A stretch of DNA of 39,066 nucleotides, taken from Ruminococcus sp. GTDB taxonomy: Bacteria > Bacillota > Clostridia > Oscillospirales > Ruminococcaceae. Below are positions 18,614 to 29,544 of the stretch, piece after piece. Where the stretch lies: the NCBI GenBank assembly GCA_022641595.1, contig JALCDN010000009.1, forward strand, positions 1 to 39,066. The letters run 5' to 3'. The notes beneath the pieces were generated by a model, which saw nothing but the letters and a program-made list of their open reading frames with translations, was not told where the DNA came from and did no database searches. The position numbers and the translations under genes are program-made. Positions within the stretch are counted from its first letter, which is position 1; every line of letters begins with the position of its first letter.

Positions 18614-19734
18614 TTATTACCTGCGCTGATATAGACGGCTTCAAAAACCTGCATAATGTCTGCATTTCTCCCGACCCGCAATACAACATAATCATCGGCA
18701 GAAACGCTCAGGGCAAAACTAATCTGCTCGAGGCTATGTGGATCCTTACAGGCTGCAAAAGCTTCAGAGGCTCTCGGGATAAGGACTTTATCGCTCACGA
18801 CGGCAAAGCTATGCACTCTCAAATATCTTTCCGTGACTTCCGCCGTGTACAGAAAATTTCCTTCGACCTCTCTAAAACTCAGGCCGGCAGGTCTATCTGC
18901 GTCAACGACGTTAAGGTTAAAGGCACAAGCTCCCTATTTGACATATTCAAGTGCATCGTCTTTACCCCTGATGACTCCGAAATTATTAAGGGTTCTCCCG
19001 AAAAACGCCGCAATTTCATCGATATGGCTGCTTCTCAGCTAAACCCGATTTCAGTTGTTCACCTCACCCGCTCAAACGCTCTTTTGAATCAACGCAACGC
19101 TGTTCTGAAAAACGTTATCACAGGTCTTTCAAAACGCTCAGAACTCTCGGTCTGGGACAAACAGGTCGCCAAAGAAGCCTCGTTCGTCTCTTTTATGCGA
19201 TATGACTACGTTTCAAAGCTAAGCTGCGTCTGCAATCAGCTCTACAGAAACATCACAGGCGGCTGCGAAGAACTCTCTGTTGGCTATCGCTCCAACGTCT
19301 TCTCTCAACAGGATTTCTCAAATCTCCACTGCGGCCCTGAAGCTTATGACCTGTATTTCTCAAAATTACAGGAAAATACCGACTATGACCTTAAATTCGG
19401 CTACACTCACACAGGTATCGGCAGAGACGAAATTACGGTCAGAATCAACGGCTACAACGCTAAGGATTTCGCCTCGCAAGGTCAGATAAAAAGTGCTGCT
19501 CTTGTTATGAAACTCGCTCAGGCTCAGCTCTACTGCGCTCAGAGCCGTGAAACTCCCGTTGTTTTCCTCGACGACGTTATGGGCGAACTCGATGAGTCAC
19601 GCCAGAAACTCGTCTTCGATATCGTTAAAAATATGCAGGTCTTTATCACCTGCTGCAACGAATCCGCTCTTCTTCCGGAAATTAACGGCAAGATATTTCG
19701 GGTTGCCGACGGTCTTGTCTCAGAGGAGGTCTGA
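18610..19734 (+). CDS. recF: DNA replication and repair protein RecF
   Basis: [55 protein letters not shown] start at 18610 overlapping the yaaA stop. Confidence 0.96.
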   Translation: MIITCADIDGFKNLHNVCISPDPQYNIIIGRNAQGKTNLLEAMWILTGCKSFRGSRDKDFIAHDGKAMHSQISFRDFRRVQKISFDLSKTQAGRSICVNDVKVKGTSSLFDIFKCIVFTPDDSEIIKGSPEKRRNFIDMAASQLNPISVVHLTRSNALLNQRNAVLKNVITGLSKRSELSVWDKQVAKEASFVSFMRYDYVSKLSCVCNQLYRNITGGCEELSVGYRSNVFSQQDFSNLHCGPEAYDLYFSKLQENTDYDLKFGYTHTGIGRDEITVRINGYNAKDFASQGQIKSAALVMKLAQAQLYCAQSRETPVVFLDDVMGELDESRQKLVFDIVKNMQVFITCCNESALLPEINGKIFRVADGLVSEEV

Positions 19735-19741
19735 AATCACT

Positions 19742-20005
19742 ATGTATCTTCACCTCGGAAACGACGTGTGCGTCAACACGGACGATGTTATCGGTATATT
19801 CGATATCGAAAATACTACCGTTACCAAATCTACAAAAGAACTCCTCGAACGTGCCGGCAAACAAAATCACTGCGTCTACACTTCACTCGAAATGCCCAAA
19901 AGCTTCGTTATTACTACAAAAAATAATCGTGAGACTATTTTCGTTTCCCAGCTTGCGGCTGCTACTCTCGGAAAACGCCTCACTTCATATATGGCGGACT
20001 TCTAA
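19742..20005 (+). CDS. remB: DUF370 / RemB-like regulator
   Basis: MYLHLGNDVCVNTDDVIGIFDIENTT; AGGAGGT upstream; between recF and gyrB. Confidence 0.88.
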   Translation: MYLHLGNDVCVNTDDVIGIFDIENTTVTKSTKELLERAGKQNHCVYTSLEMPKSFVITTKNNRETIFVSQLAAATLGKRLTSYMADF

Positions 20006-20111
20006 AACTATTCCACATATGGCTACACATAAATTCTTAAACTTCCGCCTCAGATTTCTCCGCTCTGCGGCTTCACATAATGTTACAACCAATGTATATG
20101 GAGGTAAATAA

Positions 20112-22043
20112 ATGACTCAGCAAAATCAAAACTATGACGAAAATGATATTCAGGTACTCGAAGGTCTTGAGGCTGTCAGAAAACGTCCGGGTATGTATAT
20201 CGGCTCTACAGGCCCCAAAGGTCTTCATCACCTCGTCTACGAAATCGTCGACAACTCTATTGATGAGGCTCTTGCAGGATACTGCTCGGAAATTACCGTC
20301 AATATCCTCGAAGACGATGTTATTCAGGTTACCGACAACGGCCGTGGTATACCGACAGGCATACACCCTAAAGAAAAAATCTCCGCTGCTACCGTCGTTT
20401 ACACCATTCTCCATGCCGGCGGTAAATTCGGCGGCGGCGGCTATAAAGTATCAGGCGGTCTGCACGGCGTAGGCGCTTCTGTTGTCAACGCTCTCTCAGA
20501 ATGGCTCGAACTTACTGTCATGGACGGCTCTAAAGTCCACTTCCAACGCTTTGAACGTGGCAACTACTCTGAACAAATGAAAATTATCGGCGATACCTCG
20601 CAAACAGGTACTTCAGTTAAGTTTAAAGCGGATTCTCAGATTTTTGAAAGCACTGTCTACGACTACGAAGTTCTGCTTAAACGTCTTCGTGAACAGGCTT
20701 TCCTCAATGCCAGCATCAAAATTATCTTCAGCGACCTGCGTGACCCTGATAACGTCCGCTCAGAAAAACTCCACTATGAGGGCGGTATCCGCCAGTTCGT
20801 CGAGCATATCCACGCTACAAGAGGTCTTGAAAGCCTCTCCGATAAGGTCATATACCTCAGCGGTACTCAGGGCGACTCTTTCGCCGAAATCGCTATGCAA
20901 TACAACGACAGCTATAACGAACTTATCCTTTCTTTCGCTAATAATATCCACACTGTCGATGGCGGTTCTCACGAAACAGGCTTCAAAAATGCCCTAACAA
21001 AAGTTATCAATGAGTACGGCAAAAACTTTGGTCTCCTGAAAGACGGCGATAAACTCACAGGAGACGATGTCAGAGAAGGTCTTACCGCTATCGTTTCAGT
21101 TAAACTCACTGAGTGCGAATTTGAAGGTCAGACAAAGGGCAGACTCGGTAACCCTGAAGTCAAACCTTTCATCGAAAAGCTTGTCTCGGAAAAGCTTATG
21201 AACTACCTCGAGGAAAACCCCGATATCGCTAAGCTTATCTTTGAAAAAAGCGTCTCAGCCCTCAGAGCCCGTGAGGCTGCTAAAAAAGCAAGAGAACAGG
21301 AACGCAGCAAAACTATCTTCGGTAAGTCCCCTATGCCGGAAAAACTCGCCGATTGCGCCGAAAGAGACAACAGATATACCGAAATCTATATCGTCGAGGG
21401 TGATTCAGCCGGCGGTTCCGCTAAACAAGGCAGAGACAGACGCTATCAGGCTATCCTCCCTCTTTGGGGAAAAATGCTTAACGTCGAAAAAGCCAGAATC
21501 GACAGAATCTATGGCAACGATAAGCTATCACCTGTCGTTACCGCTCTCGGAACAAGCCTCGGTGAAGACTTCGATATCTCTAAACTTCGCTACGGCAAAG
21601 TAATTATTATGGCAGATGCCGATGTCGACGGCGCTCATATCAGAACACTCCTGCTTACTTTTTTCTTCAGATTTATGCGACCTCTTATCTCAAACGGCAA
21701 CATTTTTATCGCTCAGCCTCCTCTTTTCAGAGTAAAACGTGGCAAAAAACTCTACTACGCTTTCAGCGATTCCGAACGTGACAAGTATATAGCCGAACTC
21801 TCAGACGAAAACGGAAGCTCCGCTAAGGTTGAAGTTCAACGTTACAAAGGTCTCGGCGAAATGAACCCTGACCAGCTCTGGGAAACTACTATGGACCCCG
21901 AACGCCGCACTATCATCAAGGTAAATATGGAGGACGCTGTTAAGGCTGACGAGGTATTTACTATACTTATGGGCGATAAGGTCGAACCAAGACGTGACTT
22001 CATAGAGAAAAATGCCAAGTATGTCGAAAATCTCGACATCTGA
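20112..22043 (+). CDS. gyrB: DNA gyrase subunit B
   Basis: [50 protein letters not shown]. Confidence 0.99.
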   Translation: MTQQNQNYDENDIQVLEGLEAVRKRPGMYIGSTGPKGLHHLVYEIVDNSIDEALAGYCSEITVNILEDDVIQVTDNGRGIPTGIHPKEKISAATVVYTILHAGGKFGGGGYKVSGGLHGVGASVVNALSEWLELTVMDGSKVHFQRFERGNYSEQMKIIGDTSQTGTSVKFKADSQIFESTVYDYEVLLKRLREQAFLNASIKIIFSDLRDPDNVRSEKLHYEGGIRQFVEHIHATRGLESLSDKVIYLSGTQGDSFAEIAMQYNDSYNELILSFANNIHTVDGGSHETGFKNALTKVINEYGKNFGLLKDGDKLTGDDVREGLTAIVSVKLTECEFEGQTKGRLGNPEVKPFIEKLVSEKLMNYLEENPDIAKLIFEKSVSALRAREAAKKAREQERSKTIFGKSPMPEKLADCAERDNRYTEIYIVEGDSAGGSAKQGRDRRYQAILPLWGKMLNVEKARIDRIYGNDKLSPVVTALGTSLGEDFDISKLRYGKVIIMADADVDGAHIRTLLLTFFFRFMRPLISNGNIFIAQPPLFRVKRGKKLYYAFSDSERDKYIAELSDENGSSAKVEVQRYKGLGEMNPDQLWETTMDPERRTIIKVNMEDAVKADEVFTILMGDKVEPRRDFIEKNAKYVENLDI

Positions 22044-22066
22044 CCAATTACCCAAAAGGAGAAAAA

Positions 22067-22717
22067 ATGGAAGAAAAATTACTCGAGAAAGAATATAATA
22101 TTCCTTTCAATACTTTTTGTGACGCTTATAAAGAATTCCAGAAAAAATATGTCTGCCCAAGAAGCTACATTCTTATGTCAATTTTTCTCGTTCTTACTGC
22201 AATTTATGTCGTTGCCGCAGTCAAAGACCCTTCAAATAAACTCGCTTACATTCTCACCTTCGTTTGCTTCGCCTTCGCAGGCATCAACTGGTATAACCCA
22301 AAACGCATAAGACGCTCTTTGCTTGAGGGTGTTCGGGAAATAGGCGATGACCGCTACAAAATTACCCTCTTTGACACCTACATCGAAATATCTACTCTGC
22401 AAAGTCCATCTGACTCAGATGAAAAGCCGGAGCCACAGAAAATACAAGAATCCGCTGAAAATTCCGAATCACCTGAGAATTGCGACGTTTTCGACACGTC
22501 GGAAAGCAGCGGCGGCAGCAGTGACGAAAATATCTTCCCCGACGATGCATCGCAAGTTATCGAAAGCTCTAAACTGTTTTTTAACAAGGGTCTCAGAATA
22601 GTCGAGAAAAATAACTTCTTTATGCTCTATCAGGTCAGGGAAATGTTCTACGTTGTTCCAAAATCTAACTTCTCCGAAGATGAAATCAACATTCTTCGCT
22701 CCAAAATACAGAAATAA
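22067..22717 (+). CDS. YcxB-like membrane protein
   Basis: Two TM helices after residue 30, C-terminal NNFFMLYQVREMFYVVPKSNFSEDE typical of YcxB-like domain. Confidence 0.7.
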   Translation: MEEKLLEKEYNIPFNTFCDAYKEFQKKYVCPRSYILMSIFLVLTAIYVVAAVKDPSNKLAYILTFVCFAFAGINWYNPKRIRRSLLEGVREIGDDRYKITLFDTYIEISTLQSPSDSDEKPEPQKIQESAENSESPENCDVFDTSESSGGSSDENIFPDDASQVIESSKLFFNKGLRIVEKNNFFMLYQVREMFYVVPKSNFSEDEINILRSKIQK

Positions 22718-22774
22718 TGCGTAAATTTTCAGCTTCATCGCAGCTAAGTTTTCGCCGTTACAGGAGGTAATAGC

Positions 22775-25426
22775 TTGTTTAACGATAATTCAAAAGTTCT
22801 TCACGTAGATATCGTGGACGAAATGCAGAAGGCTTCTCTGGAATATGCTATGTCCGTCATAGTTTCAAGAGCACTGCCGGACGTTCGTGACGGTCTCAAA
22901 CCCGTTCACAGACGTATTCTCTACACTCTCCACGAAAACGGTCTTACACCTGATAAAGAGTACAGAAAATGTGCCGATACTGTCGGTTCTGTTCTCGGTC
23001 GCTATCATCCACACGGCGACGCTTCGGTTTATGACGCTCTTGTCCGTCTGGCTCAGGATTTCTCTATGCGATACCCTCTGGTTGACGGTCACGGAAACTT
23101 CGGCTCGGTCGATGGCGACGGTGCCGCCGCTTACCGTTATACCGAAGCTAAAATGGCTAAGCTCACACTCGATATGCTCACCGATATCAACAAGGATACC
23201 GTCGATTTCGTCTCAAACTACGACGACAGACTAAAAGAACCTGCTGTTCTTCCGTCAAGATTCCCAAATCTTCTCGCAAACGGCTCAAACGGTATCGCTG
23301 TCGGTATGGCTACTAATATCCCTCCGCACAACCTTGCTGAGGTAATCGACGCTATAAACCTCGTTATCGACACCCCGGACTGCTCACTCGATGACCTTAT
23401 GTCCTGCATTCAGGGTCCGGATTTTCCAACAGGCGGCATCGTTATGGGCAAGGCAGGTATCCGTGCGGCTTACGGTACAGGCCGTGGTAAGATTATTCTT
23501 CGCTCAAAAACTCACTTCGAGGAGATAAAAGGCAGAAATTGCATCATCATTGACGAAATCCCTTATATGATACGCAAAACAAAACTTATTGCAAGCATTA
23601 ATGAGCTTCTAAAGGACAAACGTGTTGAGGGCGTTTACGACCTCCGTGACGAATCAGACCGTGACGGTATGAGAATCGTTATCGAACTCAAAAAAGAAGC
23701 TATGCCTAAGCTTATCCTCAACAAGCTCTTCGCTCTCTCAAAAATGCAGGATACTGTCGGCATTATTATGCTCGCTATCGTCGGCGGTGAACCAAAAATC
23801 CTTACTCTGAAAGCTATGCTTCAGAACTATATCGACTTTCAGGTTGAGGTCATCACAAGAAGAACTAAGTTCGACCTCAGAAAAGCTCTCGAAAAAGCCC
23901 ATATTCTTCAAGGTCTGGCTCTTGCTGCCGACTACATTGACGAGGTTATCACTATTATCCGTGCAAGCAAAAACGTTGTCGATGCTAAAGTCGCCCTCAT
24001 CGAAAGATTTAAGGACGCCGATATGTCAGCAATCCTCGACAGGTCTGAATACGATATGACAGGTCTCTGTCTTGAGGGCAGAATCGGTCTGTCCGAAGAA
24101 CAGGCTGAGGCTATCGTTCAGATGCGTCTTGGTCAGCTTTCAGGTCTGGAACGCCGCAAAGTTACTGACGAGCTTTATGAACTTCTCAAGAAAATTACCG
24201 AATATGAGGATATACTTGCCGATATCAACAAGGTTTACGATATCATAAGAACTGACCTCGCCGAAATTAAACGTAAATTCAGCGACCCTCGCCGTACTCA
24301 GATAGAATCAGTAAGCGGTGAGGTAGATATCGAAGACCTTATTCCGGTCGAGGAATGCGTTCTTACACTCACAAACAATGGCTACATAAAACGCTCTCCT
24401 GCCGATGCTTACAAAATTCAACGCCGTGGCGGTCGTGGCGTAAACGGTATGAAACAACGTGACGAGGACTTCGTTCAGGAAATGTTCATCTGCTCAACTC
24501 ACGACAGTATCCTCTTTATCTCCGACAAGGGCATTATGTATAAGCTCAAATGCTACGAGATTCCTGACGGCTCAAAGGCTTCAAGAGGCGTAAACCTTGT
24601 TAACCTTCTGCCACTCGGCGAAAACGAAAAGGTCGCTGCTATGCTCCGTACAAGCGGCTTCAATGAGGACGCTTTCATTGTTACTGTTACCAAAAACGGC
24701 AAGATTAAAAGAACTTCCCTCTCTCTTTTCAAAAATGTCCGCAAAAACGGTCTTATCGCCGTTGGTCTCGATGATGGCGACGAAATCGCCGGCGTTCGTA
24801 TGACAGACGGCAACGCTCAGCTCTTTGTCGCTACTCACAACGGTATGGCTATAAGACTTCAGGAGGACAAAATCAGACCTATCTCACGTTCGGCTCACGG
24901 CGTAAAAGCTATCAAACTCCGTGACGGCGATTACGTCGTTTCTATGGCGAGAATCCGTGAAGGTGCATCACTCCTGACCGTCACCGACAAGGGCTTCGGC
25001 AAACGCACGGACATCGAAAACTACAGAATCCAGAACCGTGGCGGTTTCGGTCTTACAAACTACAAGGTCGATGACGAAAGAGGTCACGTCTGCGGCATCA
25101 AGGTCGTTGACGAATCAGACGACATTATCCTCGTTTCAAGCGAAGGCGTTATTATCCGCATAAGATGCGCCGATATCCGTATTATGGGCCGTATCGCAAA
25201 GGGCGTAAGAGTTATGAGAGTTCAGGACGACTCATCGGTTGTCGCTTTCACAAGAACTGACCACGACGATGATGAGGAACTCGCTGAGGTCGAACAGCTC
25301 TCGGACGAACAACTCCTCGCCGAAGAGGCTGAAGCCGAAATCGAAGAGAAAAACGAAATTATTATCGAAAGTCCCGAAAATCCGGACGATGATGACGATA
25401 ACGACGATAATAAGGATAACAATTAA
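22775..25426 (+). CDS. gyrA: DNA gyrase subunit A
   Basis: [40 protein letters not shown], acidic C-terminus; TTG start with AGGAGG upstream. Confidence 0.99.
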   Translation: MFNDNSKVLHVDIVDEMQKASLEYAMSVIVSRALPDVRDGLKPVHRRILYTLHENGLTPDKEYRKCADTVGSVLGRYHPHGDASVYDALVRLAQDFSMRYPLVDGHGNFGSVDGDGAAAYRYTEAKMAKLTLDMLTDINKDTVDFVSNYDDRLKEPAVLPSRFPNLLANGSNGIAVGMATNIPPHNLAEVIDAINLVIDTPDCSLDDLMSCIQGPDFPTGGIVMGKAGIRAAYGTGRGKIILRSKTHFEEIKGRNCIIIDEIPYMIRKTKLIASINELLKDKRVEGVYDLRDESDRDGMRIVIELKKEAMPKLILNKLFALSKMQDTVGIIMLAIVGGEPKILTLKAMLQNYIDFQVEVITRRTKFDLRKALEKAHILQGLALAADYIDEVITIIRASKNVVDAKVALIERFKDADMSAILDRSEYDMTGLCLEGRIGLSEEQAEAIVQMRLGQLSGLERRKVTDELYELLKKITEYEDILADINKVYDIIRTDLAEIKRKFSDPRRTQIESVSGEVDIEDLIPVEECVLTLTNNGYIKRSPADAYKIQRRGGRGVNGMKQRDEDFVQEMFICSTHDSILFISDKGIMYKLKCYEIPDGSKASRGVNLVNLLPLGENEKVAAMLRTSGFNEDAFIVTVTKNGKIKRTSLSLFKNVRKNGLIAVGLDDGDEIAGVRMTDGNAQLFVATHNGMAIRLQEDKIRPISRSAHGVKAIKLRDGDYVVSMARIREGASLLTVTDKGFGKRTDIENYRIQNRGGFGLTNYKVDDERGHVCGIKVVDESDDIILVSSEGVIIRIRCADIRIMGRIAKGVRVMRVQDDSSVVAFTRTDHDDDEELAEVEQLSDEQLLAEEAEAEIEEKNEIIIESPENPDDDDDNDDNKDNN

Positions 25427-25458
25427 TCCAAACTTTGTATTTACGGCATTTTTTACAC

Positions 25459-25487
25459 TTGATTCTGTCTGTTATTTATGATATAAT
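25459..25487 (+). promoter_or_regulatory. Promoter upstream of SGNH/dockerin gene
   Basis: TTGATT - 17 bp - TATAAT with TGA extended -10. Confidence 0.7.
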
Positions 25488-25503
25488 TGCTTCATTCACT
25501 TAT

Positions 25504-25525
25504 ACCGCACATTTAGTGCGGTTTT
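25504..25525 (+). terminator. Terminator-like hairpin in 5' leader of the SGNH/dockerin gene
   Basis: ACCGCAC-ATTTA-GTGCGGT-TTT. Confidence 0.6.
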
Positions 25526-25581
25526 GCATTAAAAGGTATTCAATATTATATCACGTCTTTAGACGTCTATGGAGGTTTATT

Positions 25582-26868
25582 ATGAAAAATCGCTTGATTT
25601 CTGCTGTTACTGCCGCTGTTATCTCAGTCTGCTCTGTCGCTTCGGCTGTTATTCCGGCTTTCGCTGAGGATAATTCTGCTAAAAATCTGCTCGTGCTCGG
25701 CGACAGTATCGCAACAGGTTACAATGTTACCGGCAACGTAAATCTCAATTACGGTCAGATAGTTGCTGATTACTACGGCTGCACTGCTGTAAACAAAGCC
25801 GAAAACGGTCTCACATCCGACGGTCTTATCACTAAACTTACAAGCGACTCAGACGTTAAATCCGCTGCTTCAACTGCCAGCGTAATCCTCGTTTCTATCG
25901 GCGGTAACGACCTTCTCGGCGCTACTAAGACTGCGGCAGGTGAGCTTATCGCAAAATGGTGCGCAAATCCATCTGATACCTACTTCTACGGCAAGACAAA
26001 TCTCGACTATATGAGCGCTCTCAAGGTAATTCAGGGCGTAACTGACGAAAAACAACAGCAGTCTTATGCCTCTGACCTCTTTGCCGCTATAAACTCAGCT
26101 ACCTCAGCTCAGGTTACTGCTTCTGCTCCTAAGCTTACTCAGATAAGGTCGCTTATAAGCTCAGTAAACCCAGATGCGGAGGTCGTTTTCCAGACTATAT
26201 ACAACCCTTTCGCCGTAAGCGAAAGCACTATCAACCTTATGTCACTTCAGTACAGCCAGTCTTACGTTACAGCATACAACCAGCTCAACTCTATTGCAAG
26301 AATTGCTATCTCAAGATATAATAACAATATCTCTAAGCTTTCAAATGTAAAGATTGCTGATATATATGACGCTTTTACCGAAAATAATACCGATTCTCAG
26401 CTAAATAACGACTCAAAAGGCTATGCTCACGCTCTTACAGGTATCCTCGCTTCAGGCGATAAACGAGACATTCACCCAAATCAGCTCGGTCACCTCGCTA
26501 TTGCTGCAAAGGTTATTCAGACTATCGGCAACATAAAACTCGATGAAACTTCACTTTACAAAACATACATTGCTTTGCCTGAGCTTCAGCGTGACGCTCT
26601 CCCTCTTGAGGTTCGCAACTCAATCGAAACCGCCACTACTGTCAAAAAAGGCGATATTAATGACGACAGAGCTATCGATGCTATCGACGCTTCCGCTGCA
26701 CTCACTTACTATTCTGCAATTCAGGGCGGCACTACTGCCAAAAATTATTCAGATGTACGCAAAACTGCCGCTGATGCAGATAATAACGGTGCTATTGATG
26801 CCGGTGACGCTTCAATTATCCTAACTCACTACGCTTCTGTTCAGACAGGCGGAAAAGGTATACTATAA
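25582..26868 (+). CDS. Secreted SGNH/GDSL hydrolase with C-terminal type I-like dockerin
   Basis: Signal peptide MKNRLISAVTAAVISVCSVASAVIPAFA; blocks VLGDSIATGYN, IGGNDLL, DIHPNQLGH; duplicated Ca-binding motifs GDINDDRAIDAIDAS and ADADNNGAIDAGDAS. Confidence 0.92.
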   Translation: MKNRLISAVTAAVISVCSVASAVIPAFAEDNSAKNLLVLGDSIATGYNVTGNVNLNYGQIVADYYGCTAVNKAENGLTSDGLITKLTSDSDVKSAASTASVILVSIGGNDLLGATKTAAGELIAKWCANPSDTYFYGKTNLDYMSALKVIQGVTDEKQQQSYASDLFAAINSATSAQVTASAPKLTQIRSLISSVNPDAEVVFQTIYNPFAVSESTINLMSLQYSQSYVTAYNQLNSIARIAISRYNNNISKLSNVKIADIYDAFTENNTDSQLNNDSKGYAHALTGILASGDKRDIHPNQLGHLAIAAKVIQTIGNIKLDETSLYKTYIALPELQRDALPLEVRNSIETATTVKKGDINDDRAIDAIDASAALTYYSAIQGGTTAKNYSDVRKTAADADNNGAIDAGDASIILTHYASVQTGGKGIL

Positions 26869-26946
26869 GCCGTTTAATGACATTTTCAAGCCTGCATATC
26901 TTACGGATTCATACTGCTTGCAGACTCTTTGGAGGTAAACTTAATA

Positions 26947-27903
26947 ATGCATACTATCTATCTTGCTATTCCTTGCTATAACGAAAAAGAAGTTTTGCCC
27001 GAAACCTCAAGACAACTCAAGGAAAAAATGTTTTCCCTCATAAATGATAAGAAAATCTCCCCGAACAGCCGTATCGTCTTCATCGACGACGGCTCTAAGG
27101 ACAATACTTGGGAAATCATAAGCTCCCTTCACCAAAGCGACCCAATATTTCAGGGCATAAAGCTTTCTCATAACAAGGGTCACCAGAACGCTCTGCTCGC
27201 CGGTCTTATGACTCTCAAGGACAGATGCGATGCCGTGATTTCCCTCGATGCCGACCTTCAGGACGATATCAACGCTTTCGATGAAATGATTGATAAATTT
27301 GAGGACGGCTGCGAAATCGTCTACGGCGTAAGAAGTGCAAGAAAAACCGACACTTTCTTTAAAAAAACTACCGCCGAAGGCTTCTACAAGCTCATGAACG
27401 CTATGGGCGTAGAAACCGTCTACAACCACGCCGACTACCGACTTATGAGCCGAAAAGCTCTTTGCGGTCTTGCAGAATTTAAAGAGGTCAACCTCTTTTT
27501 GCGTGGAATTATCCCTATGATTGGATATAAATCAGACTCGGTCTACTACGAGAGACACGAGAGACTTGCCGGCGAATCTAAATACCCTCTTAAAAAAATG
27601 CTCGCTTTCGCTATGGAAGGTATCACTTCACTTTCAATTAAGCCTATAAGGCTTATAACTGAACTCGGTGTCGCTATATTCGGCGTCAGCGTTATTATGC
27701 TCATCTATATCCTCGTTCGTCACTTTATGGGCGCTACAATCGAGGGCTGGAGCTCAATCGCTGTCTCTGTCTGGGCAATCGGAGGTCTGCAACTGCTCGC
27801 TATCGGCATCATCGGCGAGTATCTCGGCAAAATTTACCTCGAAACTAAACAACGCCCAAGATTTATCATCGAAACCTTCCTTAACGATGATTCCAGTAAA
27901 TAA
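26947..27903 (+). CDS. Family 2 glycosyltransferase, GtrB/DPM1-like with C-terminal TM helices
   Basis: YLAIPCYNEKEVLPETSRQL, VISLDADLQDD, two C-terminal TM segments. Confidence 0.9.
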   Translation: MHTIYLAIPCYNEKEVLPETSRQLKEKMFSLINDKKISPNSRIVFIDDGSKDNTWEIISSLHQSDPIFQGIKLSHNKGHQNALLAGLMTLKDRCDAVISLDADLQDDINAFDEMIDKFEDGCEIVYGVRSARKTDTFFKKTTAEGFYKLMNAMGVETVYNHADYRLMSRKALCGLAEFKEVNLFLRGIIPMIGYKSDSVYYERHERLAGESKYPLKKMLAFAMEGITSLSIKPIRLITELGVAIFGVSVIMLIYILVRHFMGATIEGWSSIAVSVWAIGGLQLLAIGIIGEYLGKIYLETKQRPRFIIETFLNDDSSK

Positions 27904-27945
27904 TCGCTTTTTTTCAACATTTTTTCCTTTATTGCAAAAAAATTG

Positions 27946-27974
27946 TTGAAATTCTCTGTACTTCGGTGTATACT
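27946..27974 (+). promoter_or_regulatory. Putative distal promoter upstream of argG
   Basis: TTGAAA - 17 bp - TATACT. Confidence 0.5.
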
Positions 27975-28027
27975 GTAAGTGTAATGTGTTTTCTCATTAT
28001 TGAATATATTCACTTTTTATTCATTCT

Positions 28028-28060
28028 AAGTGCATAAATTTATGTTTTATGCACTTTTAT
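28028..28060 (+). terminator. Terminator-like hairpin upstream of argG
   Basis: AAGTGCATAAA-N7-TTTATGCACTT followed by TTATTCC. Confidence 0.7.
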
Positions 28061-28078
28061 TCCTTAATTTTCTAAAAT

Positions 28079-28096
28079 TTTGAATAATTATTCATT
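28079..28096. promoter_or_regulatory. ARG box (ArgR/AhrC operator)
   Basis: TTTGAATAATTATTCATT fits WNTGAATWWWWATTCANW at every position; a related palindrome TGAATATATTCA lies at 28001-28012. Confidence 0.85.
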
Positions 28097-28101
28097 TTCT
28101 A

Positions 28102-28129
28102 TTGACTTTTCTTCCAGATGGTGTATAAT
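28102..28129 (+). promoter_or_regulatory. argG promoter
   Basis: TTGACT - 16 bp - TATAAT immediately downstream of the ARG box. Confidence 0.8.
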
Positions 28130-28163
28130 TATCTTAATCTATTTTTTATTCGGAGGTTTTATT

Positions 28164-29393
28164 ATGGCTAAGGAAATTAAAAAAGTTGTTCTTGCTTACT
28201 CTGGCGGTCTCGATACTTCTATCATTATCCCGTGGCTCAAGGAAAATTACAATAACTGCGAGGTTATTGCCGTTTCAGGTGACGTAGGTCAGGACAGCGA
28301 ACTCGACGGTCTCGAGGAAAAAGCCCTCAAAACAGGCGCTTCAAAGCTCTACATCGAACACCTTACTGAGGAATTTATAACCGATTACGTCTTCCCTACT
28401 GTTCAGGCAGGCGCTATTTACGAAAACAGATATATGCTCGGTACTTCTTTCGCAAGACCTATCATCGCCAAGAGAATCGCCGAAATCGCTCTCAAAGAGG
28501 GTGCTGACGCTATCTGCCACGGCTGCACAGGCAAGGGCAACGATCAGGTAAGATTTGAACTCGCTATCAAGGCTTTCGCCCCTGATATGCAGATTATCGC
28601 TCCTTGGAGAATCTGGGACATCAAGTCAAGAGACGAGGAAATCGATTACGCTGAAGCTCATAATATTCCTTTGAGAATTAATCGTGAAACTAACTATTCT
28701 AAAGATAAGAATATCTGGCACCTTTCACATGAAGGTCTCGACCTCGAAAATCCTGCAAATGAACCTCAGTATGAGAAAAAAGGCTTCCTCGAAATGGGCG
28801 TTTCTCCTATTGATGCCCCTGACAAGCCTACTTATATCACGCTTCACTTTGAAAAAGGCGTTCCAACTGCTATAAACGGCAAAAATATGGGCGCTGTTGA
28901 ACTCGTTAAAACTCTCAACAAGCTCGGCGGCGAAAACGGTATCGGTCTGGCTGACCTCGTTGAAAACCGTCTCGTTGGTATGAAGTCAAGAGGCGTTTAC
29001 GAAACTCCGGGCGGCGCTATCCTCTACCACGCTCACGAAGTTCTCGAAACTATTACTCTCGACAAGGAAACCGCAAGAGTTAAGCAGTACCTCGCAATCA
29101 AGTTCGCTGACATCGTTTACAACGGTCAGTGGTACACTCCTCTGCGTGAGGCTATGTCAGCTTTCGTTACCGAAACTCAGAAAACTGTCACAGGTGACGT
29201 AAAACTTAAACTTTACAAGGGTAACATCATCAATGCCGGCGTTACTTCACCTTACACTCTCTATGATGAGGAAGTCGCTACTTTCGATGAGGATAATGTC
29301 TATAATCAGGCTGATAGTGCCGGATTTATTAACCTCTTCGGTCTCCCTGTAAAAGTTCGTGCAAAGCTTCAGCAGAAAAGAAACAACAAGTAA
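28164..29393 (+). CDS. argG: Argininosuccinate synthase
   Basis: [37 protein letters not shown]. Confidence 0.98.
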   Translation: MAKEIKKVVLAYSGGLDTSIIIPWLKENYNNCEVIAVSGDVGQDSELDGLEEKALKTGASKLYIEHLTEEFITDYVFPTVQAGAIYENRYMLGTSFARPIIAKRIAEIALKEGADAICHGCTGKGNDQVRFELAIKAFAPDMQIIAPWRIWDIKSRDEEIDYAEAHNIPLRINRETNYSKDKNIWHLSHEGLDLENPANEPQYEKKGFLEMGVSPIDAPDKPTYITLHFEKGVPTAINGKNMGAVELVKTLNKLGGENGIGLADLVENRLVGMKSRGVYETPGGAILYHAHEVLETITLDKETARVKQYLAIKFADIVYNGQWYTPLREAMSAFVTETQKTVTGDVKLKLYKGNIINAGVTSPYTLYDEEVATFDEDNVYNQADSAGFINLFGLPVKVRAKLQQKRNNK

Positions 29394-29400
29394 TTTTATA

Positions 29401-29437
29401 CTCACCTCGGGCGAACTCTTACGGTTCGCCCCGTGAG
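29401..29437 (+). terminator. GC-rich hairpin 3' of argG
   Basis: CTCACctcGGGCGAAC-N7-GTTCGCCCCGTGAG; no poly-T, so terminator status uncertain. Confidence 0.5.
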
Positions 29438-29544
29438 CTTAATATATGTTACTTTATATCACATTCACTAAATTTTGTGTGCCTCTGAAAACCTGTTTTT
29501 CTAAAATATGCTTTCAGACGCACACCGTGTGAGGAGTTTTTTCT

